This document shows, piece by piece, positions 54,242 to 64,000 of a DNA stretch of 64,000 nt (position 1 is its first letter; every line of letters starts with the position of its first letter). The notes beneath the pieces were generated by a model. That model saw only the letters and a list, made by a program, of their open reading frames with translations, did no database searches and had not been told where the DNA came from. This DNA is from Musa acuminata AAA Group (taxonomy: Eukaryota > Streptophyta > Magnoliopsida > Zingiberales > Musaceae). The stretch covers positions 20,861,001 through 20,925,000 of the forward strand of contig NC_088339.1 of NCBI RefSeq assembly GCF_036884655.1, given 5' to 3'. Made by a program: the position numbers and the translations under genes.

Positions 54242-57200
54242 TCATGAGGAGCCCTCAAATATTGTAGACAGCACAAGCTCTCGCACAAACTCACTGCTCC
54301 GAGCTCTCCCCTGATCTTTGTGTGATAGAGATGGCTCAACGCTGGCAGAGAAAGGCTTGAAATTGTTAAGGATGTAGGATGAGAGACTAAAAGCCAGGTA
54401 AAAAAAGTCAGCACGTTAGACTTCGAAAACTTTGCAAATGCATGACAGGCACTGTTGAAACTAGAAAGATTGCATATTTCCTTTACAACTAATTGCACAT
54501 TGGGTTGCAGTCAGAAGTATGTAAATTCAAAATACTCATTACCAAGTAGTCTAACTAATGAAATCAGACTAATCTACCAATGGTTAAGTGATATCAGTGT
54601 CCACGGCTTTTCTTCTTTTTCAGAAAATGTATCAGACACGACAAACAGCTGATTCAATTACTTATCTGCACATCATGCGGGGTTGAAGTGAACACACCAT
54701 TTAGAAAATGAAGGTTTCAAGCATAGCTTAATGTGATACTACAGAAAGTATGACTGAGTACCAAAACGGACTAAGTCAAATATTGAAGCCTGGAAGGGAT
54801 TTCCTGTTCAGTTAGAACAGGAAATGCAGCAAATTAGATTTTGGATCACTGTGAAGCAAAAGGGAAAGGACAGGAACATGCTCAGGAATCCACTGAAAAA
54901 AAAAATTTGCTATCTAATTTCCAGTTAGAAAGGGGTTATCTAATTTCCACTAAAACAAAAATATTCGTGCTTACAAACCCAATTTTCTTTAATGAAAATG
55001 ATGTATCTACTACCCTCATTTTCATATGGAAGAAACATAAAGAATATCCATCCTTATGAGTTTTTCCACTTCAGATTAGCTCAGATTAGCAGCCAACCTT
55101 CTCATAAGCTGACCTCAAACAATATGCAAAATGAAACCTGAAGAGCAGTCTGCAATTTTTAGTCAGCTTGACTTGATTGCACCACTCTGACACTATTGAA
55201 ATTAGGCATTCAACATTTAGTTCTGGCCAGTGCTCTGTTCTATATTTTGCCTACTTCACTGCATAATTGTGAACAATTCCCTGATCAATCTTCAGTAACA
55301 GTTCTTGGCTTCTAGCAAAGTTCCCATTTAGTAAGTCATCTTTGACAATTAAAAGATTGAAGGTAACACAAAACAATGCTTTAATTTAATAAATAAAAAG
55401 CCAAGATAATTGAGGATACTAAAGCTGTCCATTCCTAATAAATTAATTCATGATGACAACTATTTACAAACAAATGATTTTTCAGCACAAATTAAAAGTA
55501 AATGTAAGCAACTTTTAAGATAACACTTCCATTGTTCACTTGAAATGTGCAACTTACATCTGAACTATTTTCAATATCAGATCACGCAACTAGAATAATC
55601 AAACAAACTACACGGAAAAAATATATAATTTATAGAAAGAAAAAGAAGATGTCTTGTACCTTTCAACCACCTTCTCAACTGATATCTTGTCAACCATACT
55701 TGTTTTCTCAACCGGTTCCAGCCTTACATCTTCCAATGGGTCAGCCATGGGATAATTAACAATGAACGATAACAGCAATGGATCAGGTGCAGAATCGGAA
55801 GGAGAATCTGTGTACGTAGAACCCCCCAGAAAACCATGCAGATTGCTATCACAAAGATCCTTTCTCAGCAACGAAGGTATTGACTGAAAATCTGAGGAAT
55901 CTTTGTGGAATCTACTCCTCCATGGCATGTAAGGACACATTAAGGAATCCAACCAAGTCACTCAACATAAAACATAATATTTAATGCAAAGGGAGCTGAG
56001 TATCATCTTCTAAAGTTAGCCTTTAAATATAACGAACTTGTTCATCAAGAAGAAGCATCCATGTTTAAAGTTCTCGATATAACTTATGCAAATAAGATAA
56101 AGGATATCTTAAAGAAACTTCCATGTTGCATCGCTATGTGGTCGACCATGTCCATCTCAACCCTTGCTACACAGACAGGACATACCTGCCAAAAGAAACA
56201 AAACCGAATTTAGCAACAGTCAGCATTATTTATAATGTACATAGCCAAATACACAGAAGTACATGTGATTTTATAGTTTTTCCCCCAACAGGATAACTGA
56301 TAGAGAGAGGAGATCAACATACAATAACACAAATACAGATTCAGAAACTTCAAAGAAAAAGTTCGATTCTCCTTAAATGATGAAAACCAATACATTATAT
56401 GGTAGCTAAAGCTATTTACATGAAAAAGAACTCGTGCAGCACTTACATTTGAAACTAGCGGAGTAACTAATGTTGGTGTCAAATCTCATCCTAAACATTG
56501 AATGCAACCATTTTCATAATCATGGAGCAAATATGGCCCTTACAAAAACATATGGTGCAAGCTAACAGAAAGAGTCCATATGGTAATTTCTCAACCTTTT
56601 CAGAATTCTTCATGCAAAAAAGAGAAATTTAAACTTAGAAAGAACTCCTTTTTTCTAACAGAAAAAAATAGCAAAGGTCACCCAATTTGCACATGACCAT
56701 ATTATTTCAATGGCCCAAATTGAAATGAAAGGAATGACTAAAAATTAATTGGCTCACAAGGATGGGCACCTTGGGTTACAGCATCAATATGAAATTCTAT
56801 TTTCAATGATCTTCATGAAGTAGTGAGGTAATTCAGATCATGCACATAAATGTCAACCTATCAAAAGACCGAATTTCCAAATAGACTGCAAAGAATTTCA
56901 GTGAGGTTTAAAGAAGAAGATATTTTTGTCTACATCAAGTTCCAACATAGACAGGGAATACATAAAATCGAGATGCAAACGAAGTAAATTATCAAGACCT
57001 GTGCGCATAGGAAGGCTATATAATTATTTCACTTTTCTGAGCTAAAGTCAATAGTCTCTAGGTGGACCCAAAACTTCAAAATACAACTACATGCCTAGGA
57101 GGAACCAAAGAAAACTGGTATTCCAGTCAGAACTTGGAATAGAGTCAAAGATTTTTCATTAGTTTGAGTCGAAAGCCCTTTCTATGGGTTTAGAGTTAAT

Positions 57201-58117
57201 TATCTCATTGGCGAAAGTTTACCCTACAGGTTATTTTTAGATTTTGAAATTGTTTTGACCGCTTTACATGTAGGTGAAACCAGAGACTCCAAATATAGTA
57301 ATGAATTGCCCATAGTTTACAAATTTTGGTTTTTCCCATTTACAGGCTACATACACAACAAAAAGCTAAAAGGTTTCCCTTAGCAGCCTTTCACTTTTCA
57401 ACTGTTTCTGTGACAGAAGGTAAACGCTGCAACACCGTTGGAGGTAGATTAGAGTAAAACATATATGGCTGAGCTGTTCCTTCATACGAAAATAGGAGCC
57501 ACATATATACCAACATCAGAAGAGAAGAGACCACTTAAGACGAGGAATATCTTCTAAGTACCACCAACATCATATAATCCACTAAGACTATATTAGACCA
57601 GTATCATCAAAGACCAAAGGCCTTCGAAACCTAATTTTGGACTGCTAAATACTAATTTAACCAAAGAAAGCGATTTTCCAGAAGTGAAAAACGTAAATAA
57701 TTTGGCATGGATAATTGCAAAAGGTGCTATCAAACAATCCAATAAACCAAGTTCTACCAATAAAACCACATAAAGATCCAATTTTGACCAGAAGCAATAC
57801 CCCGTCCTTAGAATCGTCAGGATGCTCGTCGTCAATGTGGCAGCACAACCCGATGATGTCGAACTCCTCGGAACAGAACGGGCAAGCGAACTCCGCCCGG
57901 GAATCGTCGTCTTCCGACGCTCCATCGAACTCGTCGAATCCAAGACACTCATCTACCAGATCCAAGAAAAAGCCAATCAAGATCCAAGAAGGGCCAAAGA
58001 AATCCCTACCGGAACACGAGAAGCCGACGTCGGCAGGTCCTCACCGACGAGAGACTGAAAGGTGTGTTGGCGGCGGTTCGAATCGGAGGTCAACCGGCTC
58101 CAGGAATCGGCCTCCAT
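54242..58117 (-). CDS. DI19: Dehydration-induced 19 (Di19)-type zinc-finger protein
   Basis: Five exons on the minus strand: 58117-58045, 57952-57801, 56185-56108, 55928-55660, 54341-54242; 672 bp, 223 residues, the usual Di19 length. The start MEADSWSRLTSDSNRRQHTF resembles the family. The paired Di19 zinc-binding region follows: FACPFCSEEFDIIGLCCHID with DEHPDD, then VCPVCVARVEMDMVDHIAMQ with HG. The C-terminal domain ends with EPSLSHKDQGRARSSEFVRE and LVLSTIFEG, matching the conserved Di19 tail. Di19 proteins are nuclear regulators of drought, salt and ABA responses, often phosphorylated by CDPKs; that role is family knowledge. Intron 3 is AT-AC. Introns 2 (1.6 kb) and 4 (1.3 kb) are long. 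Confidence 0.92.
55929..56107 (-). other. U12-type AT-AC intron in the Di19-like gene
   Basis: Read on the minus strand the donor is TTTAAG|ATATCCTTT, the exact U12 5' splice-site consensus. The 3' end has TTCCTTAAT, a U12 branch-site match, with its presumed branch A 11 nt before a terminal AC (CCTTAC|ATGCCATGG). The intron is 179 nt and falls between phase-0 exons (SFFK | MPWR). No GT-AG alternative at this junction keeps the conserved frame. Confidence 0.88.
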
Positions 58118-59080
58118 GGTGTCGACGACAAGCGCGGGAGTCTCCGCAGCGGCGACCTTGTCGGATGAAGGGAGAGAATGGGGACACAAATGAAACCAGC
58201 CGAAGTAGTAGGAGAAGGGGAAAGATAGAGAGCGAGTGCGAAAGTGCTCCGAAATCGCGATTGCTTAGTTGGGAAGGAGGTTAGGCAAAGAGAAAAAGTG
58301 GAGCGAGAAGCCGACGAAGACGACAAGTACACGTTAAAGAACAAGGAGAGAAGGGTACAGTTTTGGGTCGTTATTCCAGGTGTTCTTATTGTGGTGGCCG
58401 AACTACACCAAGTTATTTTTTTATTTTAATAATACTATTTATAAATTATTATAAATACTTATTTGAATCCTAATATATCAAATGATAGCTAGTATATTTT
58501 ATTTTATTTAACTTATTTCTAGTATTTTTAAATAAATTGTATAAATATTTTTATTATGATAGCCAAAATACTATAATAAGTTAAAATATTGTAACGAGCA
58601 GAAAAATTTTAGAAGGATAGTTTGGATATTTTTAAATTAAGAATATTGATTGGGAAAAGGTAAAATATGAGGTACCAATTGAAAATATTACCTATATAAG
58701 AAAACAGTCTGTTATAAAAAAAAATTATATATTCTGTTAAAATCTATAAATAGCATACTTATCACTAGAAGTTTTACCATAACTTAAATACATCTATATG
58801 TTAAGATCAATATCTCCTTATATTAACATCATTTGTTAATGTCATGGTATGTTTGAAACAATATGACATGAAATTATAAAACATTTAATTTACTCTAATA
58901 TTATAGCATCATAGTTCATTTGTAAGCTTTTAATAAATATTAATGTAAACTAAATAATCAACCAATAGTTCATTTATAGTAGCTAATAAAAATTAATCAT
59001 AGTACATGTATTTTGTAGGTATATATGTATATACTAAAATTAAACTTAGAGGAATAACAATTGTTAAAAAGAAAATGACA
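58118..59080. other. Di19-like promoter and AT-rich intergenic DNA
   Basis: 58118-58380 is purine-rich on the plus strand and probably holds the Di19-like leader and promoter. Beyond that the DNA is extremely AT-rich with no gene signal. Confidence 0.5.
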
Positions 59081-61670
59081 AAGATGATATCTCGATGTTA
59101 AGTGACCAACACTTGGATGCTATGTGGTTTAACTCCAAGCACTTAGACACTTAGACACCCCAAGCAACATGTACGCCCCAACATCAATTATCTCCAAGCA
59201 CTTAGACTCCAATATCAATTAACTCCAAGCACTTAGACACCCCAACATCAATTATTGTTAACTAATTGATTACTTAATTGATTTCATGTGTCAAAAAAAT
59301 ATGACATCCCGAATTTGATACGATGTAGCGAAGGTTAAGTCCGAAACTAATGCAACATGTACGCCCTAAACATACAATCTTAACCTTTGAAATGATTTGA
59401 CATATCTAACTTACTTTTCTTTTTCTCTATCATCTCTACGGAGAAATCCGTAAATCGTTCTACCTCAACAATTGCATCTGCCAGCTCATGGATATTCCGA
59501 TGATGCAACTCCTACTTAGCCCATAGTTTTAGACTTTCGAGGAAGCAGAAAAGTTTATATTTCTTAAACATGTCTTAGATATTTAGCATCAATGTAGAAA
59601 ATTACTTTACAAAGTCTCGAATAGTATAAATCTAGTAAAGTTGTCGTAGCTTCCACCATGCAACAAACTTTGTATTCTTTGGTATTAACTAAGTTCGTAA
59701 TTTCCTTTTCAAGGCTTTCTAAGGGTCAATGTTACAGTGACCTTGTTAGATTTCTTCCCACCATGTGCACTATCATAATTTTACATTATTGACTAGATTC
59801 ATCTTCACTAATGACACCTTGGAATCTTTTGATTAAGATTGGGTCACTCTAAAGCACTATTCCAAATCGAAAAAAAAAATTTCTAACTCTTTGGCATCAT
59901 GAGCACCCACATAACTTTATAGTTTATGAGCCCTTAATCTTGATGAGAGTTAGGTCATGAGATACTTTTTTGCTCGCATGCATAACTTGCATAAGTACCA
60001 ACACTTAAAGATGTCTAAGTCCCTTTCTTACCCTTGGAAGGATTGCACGGACTCTCTCGTATCATCCATTAACCTTTCAACTCAGACCTCTAACTGATTT
60101 AGTTGAGATTTCAACCCTATTTGCACTTATTCTACCATCTCAAGAAGTTCCCCACTCTCAGAGAGATTTGTTAACTTTTGATTGACAAGATTGAGCCATA
60201 ACTCTAACTTGGTCACTCTTTTTTTAGTATCTCTATATCATTTAGATTGTCCTTCAACTTTTGCCTCTTTTATGTAAGAGAGCTCTTGCACTATGGGAAT
60301 ATCATCGCAAATGTCATGCTCTACTTGAGTGACTTTGCTAGTTTCCATGCGAATGCTTGTCTGTTTCTAAGGAATGGTTATTGATGTTGCCCATTATGTA
60401 CAAGCTGGTTTTGCTTCACTAACTTACCATAGCAATTTAATGTTTGCTTTACTCGCTCTGATACCACTCTATCATGTTTTTGGATAGGATACACCAAAAC
60501 GATATGTGTCCACAAGAGTTAGTCTTGACCTTAACCTTGTGTAGTCTACAAAGGACTTGCACAATAAAGAAAATATTAGAAAGGCGAAGGTATGAATAAT
60601 TTATTGTTGTCATACACAAAAAAAAAAAGGTAAATTAATCAAGATCTAAAGCAACACAAAGCAATCAACGTTTATTAGGCTCAAAAGAGTTTTGAAATTG
60701 GGTTGAATGAGTATACACAAAGGGGATTCTGATGATAGATGTAGGCCTAATATTCACCTAGTATTTTCGTCGAATAGAAATACGCACACTAAAAACGTTG
60801 CATCACCCCTTGGATATAAACCCAAAGCTCCCCCATCCTGATGCCACCTAGAGGGTTTGAACGTATTGAGATGGATGACGTTTCACACATTTAGGTTGTC
60901 AACCAAAAATTAACTCGTGGTACGTGAGAATTGTGTAATTTTAGATTATTTTTTCCTTCATAGAGTGCTACACAACAATAAACATTTTTGAGTTTACATG
61001 ATGAAAATAGGAAACAAAAATATTGACAATAAATAAACATGGGGTTACTTGTAATGTTTTCTACCTTGTATAAGTTGCCCTAAAGAAAACACTGAAAACA
61101 CAAAAAATACAACATAAAACAAGAATAAAAAACTGTTATGGATAAGTGACAAACACCTTGTATGCATTGCTTCATGACAAGATGGACAACACCTTAGTAT
61201 CATGTGGCCAACACCTCGATGCTAGATGAATAACACTCCCACAATATATTGCTGGCATGTCAACTCCAAGCACGTGAGACCTCGATATTAGTCCTTACAA
61301 ATTAATCGATTACACATCAATACCAAGTGGTCGACACCTCGATTTTAAGTTACCAACACTCCCACAACATATTACTCACACATTAACTCTAAGCACTTAA
61401 CACCTCGACATCATTCCTTGTGAACTATCGATTATTTCTTGTTGCTCAAAAGATACAAGTGTAAAAAAAAAATGATATCCCTAACTCAATGTGACTGAAT
61501 GGATGTCATGCCCGAGATTAGTGCATCATGTTTCCCATGAACAATGTACAATATAGAGGTATTGGGTCAAGGAAATTACTTTATAAAAGGTTCAATAGGT
61601 ACATCCTAGATACAGAATCTTAACCTTCGAGATCATTAGAGGGATATTGTTGGGAGCACCATGACATAGT
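59080..61670 (-). mobile_element. Decayed Ty3/Gypsy element, minus orientation
   Basis: The primer-binding-site complement GCTCTGATACCA lies at about 60456-60467, so the element reads on the minus strand. Downstream of it (59440-60440, minus) a gag remnant is visible in spite of stops: DFVK, STLMLNI, DMFKKYKLFCFLESLKLWAK, ELHHRNIHELADAIVEVERF. The right flank (60475 to about 61650) and the left flank (about 59080-59400) share degraded LTR text (for example ATGATATCYC, CAATCTTAACCTTYGA and CCAAGCACTTAGACACC-like words), consistent with two LTRs. No protease or polymerase is visible between gag and the left flank, so most of pol has been lost. Ends are approximate. Confidence 0.6.
59130..59250. 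repeat. Short tandem-like repeats of a CTCCAAGCACTTAGAC word
   Basis: The word CTCCAAGCACTTAGAC occurs three times at spacings of about 30-60 bp, each followed by a CCAACATCAATTA or CCAATATCAATTA word. It lies within the left LTR-like flank of the decayed Gypsy element; related single words occur at 61262 and 61388. Confidence 0.7.
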
Positions 61671-62240
61671 TTTTGTAAGAATTTAACTCGGATCAATTAA
61701 GTTCAGCTTGAGATTGACTCGAAAAAAAAAGACTTTATTAGCTTCGTTTCAATTTCCATGTACGATAATCAAAGTCTGATTTAACAAGTATCAAAGTTAT
61801 CGTATTTGAAGGAACATATAATTGCCTTTATAAATTTCAAGAGAAGTAAATGCTCTCTAAATATATTTAAATAAATAATAAAATATGAAAATTTTAGAAA
61901 TAGATGAAAATTAATATGTATTTATATAGGAGTTTTCTACGTACATATCCTAAGATCGAAAATGGCACAATTGTTAATTGTAAATTTTTTGCATATAATT
62001 CTCTAAAGATTAAGATCGTTCACATTAGATTGAGTAAAAAAAAAATACAAAATGTTACCTATTTGATATGATTCTACTATTTTTACATCATATTTAGTTT
62101 TAAAGCATACTAATGTTAAGGTAACTTGTAGCAACTAATGAAGATTATTGAGAATTATGTATATGGTAGCTTTTAGTTTTTCTTTGGATAAATAATATAT
62201 ATCTATATGCTAACCTAAACTTAGATTTTGAGCCACAAAT
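61671..62240. other. AT-rich intergenic DNA, nothing recognised
   Basis: Low-complexity AT-rich sequence; no exon, RNA gene or repeat unit recognised. Confidence 0.5.
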
Positions 62241-62279
62241 GCTAAAAAATCCGACGATATATATTCGTATATATATGCC

Positions 62280-63240
62280 ATTCATAGAGGATTGGGTGTT
62301 TGATTGGAATAGGCTGTTTGCTGTTGGACATGCACGTGCGCAGGGCGGTGGTTGCCGCTTATGCCGCGAGCAATTAGTGGTACGCCGTAGCACGTGGTGG
62401 GCAAGACGAATACGCTGGGCCGGTTCCATTTTGCGGGACCCACAAGGCCGCGAACCCCCTGCTCCTACTGCCTCCCGACTTGGCCCCCACTCAACGCGTA
62501 GCAGGTGAGAACACTGCAAGATTCCCCCGGCAGTCGTCCTTGTAGCGAAGCAATAAAGAAAAAAGACAAAAGAAGAAACTTACCTAAAAAGAACCCAAAC
62601 GAAAGTGAGAGAGTAAAAGTCGATTTCGCAGTGGGGTCCAGAGTGGAAGCTGCATCAAGCGGTGGTGGTGTCGTGGGTGTGATTGAAGGGGTGGCTGGAG
62701 ATGTCGCGGACCGCTTTACATTTGTCTTGGTGGACCGCCCGCACAAATCTCCCAGACGTCGGCTGACAGTGTACTACTTATATCATACTTCACCCGTTCG
62801 GGTCGGGTTGCGAATCAAGTCTGATCCGAATGTCGAATTTGAGCTGAATCCAAGAATCTCCGTGTCCAATCGAGCCACTCCGATCATACAGCTATTGACG
62901 GCTTTGATCCTTCCTCGGGTTTTCTGATCAGTGCCCCCTCGTTGGGGAAGAAACGCAGAGGAATGGGAAGAGGGAAAACGGGTTCTTGTATCGCTCGTGG
63001 CGATCGCGAAAGAGCACCATCGCTCCAAGACGAGGAAGATGGGCATTGCGGCGATGAGTAGAGGGGTAAAACTCCGAAGCGACAGGTACGAGAAGCCTTG
63101 CAAAGCTACCCAGTCGGAAGCCGATTGAGCCTGCAATACCCGATGGTTCCGGTCCTCTTCTGCCCAGTAAGGAACCACTAAGGAACGCCGCTTCACCGCC
63201 AAGGTTCGGTCTCTCTACCTTGGCTGGAGATTGAATTTTA
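62280..63240. other. GC-rich island with unassigned open frames on both strands
   Basis: Composition changes sharply to GC-rich from about 62320. Overlapping open frames exist on both strands (plus 62505-62927, 140 residues; minus 62783-63202, 139 residues), but neither shows a domain I recognise and the codon content is Arg/Ser/Pro-heavy, as in noncoding GC-rich DNA. A promoter plus leader of a plus-strand gene continuing beyond the window is possible. Confidence 0.35.
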
Positions 63241-64000
63241 AGGAACCTTTGGGAAGTACCAACGTCACCTAAAAGATTTGATTTTTATTTTGAGGTCGAT
63301 TTCCATTTGAATGCGAAGGAGCAAAACCTCTATGATTGTTCCGTGACCCGTAGGCTGTAGGAGATGGTGGCATCACATAAGAAGAGGGAACTCGCTCACA
63401 TTGTAGAGAGAATCACCTTTATATTTCTTATTCCTTGTCCAAAAATTCAGTCTCTACCCACTGACAGTCCTTGCTCTATTTATAGAAATCTTCCATTTGT
63501 TCTTGTCGTTTCAGAACACAATGCTTGATTTTTTTCTTAGTTTCTTTGTACAAAATCGGCTTTTTCCTTCCTTACATCGAAATTTACTGTGATTTTCTGA
63601 TGTTTCAAGGCAGTACCAACTATTTAATTTGTTAAAGTTGAACTCATCCTAGTTTCAGTCTGTACTTGCATTGGAAGCTAGACTTTTCAGACATGAGGCA
63701 AATGGACTTTTCATTCTGTGGTGGGTGGAATCTGCAGGAGAGCTTTTTCACACAGTCTAATATTTCAGATCGATGCTGATTCATTGAGGTAAGAAGAGTA
63801 CAATGTGGCGGGCAGCTGAGATCATGGTCGATGGTAATGATGGTAAGAGCTACTCCTCAGTGCAGAAACTATACAATGCACTAATACATGCCTTCTCTCT
63901 CACAATTCGGGTGTAGGAATTTTTAGACATGGTAAGTTCCATCACTCTTGCATAAGTTTTGTTTGATCGAAATCCTTAGTTCTGTAACTCAATTCTTAGT
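63241..64000 (+). other. Window end, possible 5' exons of an unidentified gene or transcript
   Basis: Exon-like segments bounded by consensus sites are visible: CTGCAG at 63734-63739, then about 55 bp, then GAG|GTAAGAAG at about 63789, and a later GTGTAG followed 15 bases on by ATG|GTAAGT. A short open frame runs 63803-63916 (37 residues, MWRAAEIMVDGNDGKSYSSV at its start). None of this matches a family I know. Confidence 0.25.

Noticed and set aside
57715..58284. 189-residue plus-strand frame
   Set aside because: It is antisense to Di19-like exons 1 and 2, which have clear zinc-finger homology and consistent splice sites.
62145..62519. 124-residue minus-strand frame as a gene
   Set aside because: Half of it is AT-rich intergenic text and half GC-rich, with no motif, no start context and no splice support.

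Overview
The window is nuclear DNA from a flowering plant. Eight multi-exon protein-coding genes can be read with consistent splice sites and phases. They lie in AT-rich intergenic DNA and long introns loaded with retroelement and DNA-transposon remnants. Several first exons are GC-rich (the GUN1, DUF789 and Di19-like genes), a 5' GC gradient typical of monocots. A non-grass monocot is my best guess, but this is inference. No organelle, bacterial or viral gene cluster is present.

Layout: 1-2900 is AT-rich and repetitive, including three tandem copies of a roughly 315 bp unit. 3026-8050 (+) encodes HYPK, the NatA cofactor; its 4.3 kb second intron holds a decayed LINE that is itself split by a 921 bp hAT-like element. 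9299-13330 (-) encodes GUN1, the PPR-SMR plastid signalling protein. Head-to-head with it, 14650-24000 (+) encodes the replicative helicase subunit MCM7 in 15 exons, with a perfect E2F-type site about 110 bp upstream of the ATG. 24844-27237 (+) encodes the COPII GTPase SAR1. 29385-38401 (+) encodes a PDIL2-1-type ER protein disulfide isomerase. Its seventh intron was invaded by a 4183 bp chromodomain Ty3/Gypsy element with a perfect 5 bp target duplication, which in turn carries a 789 bp solo-LTR-like insertion. 40253-47993 (-) encodes a plant HGSNAT-like multispanning acetyltransferase. 49012-53035 (-) encodes a DUF789 protein with a GC-AG intron. 54242-58117 (-) encodes a Di19 zinc-finger protein with what looks like a U12-type AT-AC intron. 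58.4-62.2 kb is AT-rich and holds a decayed minus-strand Gypsy element (primer-binding site, gag remnant, two LTR-like flanks). 62.2-64 kb is a GC-richer island that I could not assign.

The genes are ordinary housekeeping or signalling loci with no operon-like logic. SAR1 and the PDI are adjacent and both act in the early secretory pathway, but this may be chance. The most interesting content is structural: two rare intron classes, three layers of nested transposons that the host genes tolerate inside introns, a near-perfect 37 bp palindrome framed by direct repeats in an intron of the HGSNAT-like gene, and the E2F element at MCM7. I found no convincing undescribed multi-gene system. Exon coordinates were derived by hand from splice consensus, reading phase and family conservation; UTR ends are not determined.
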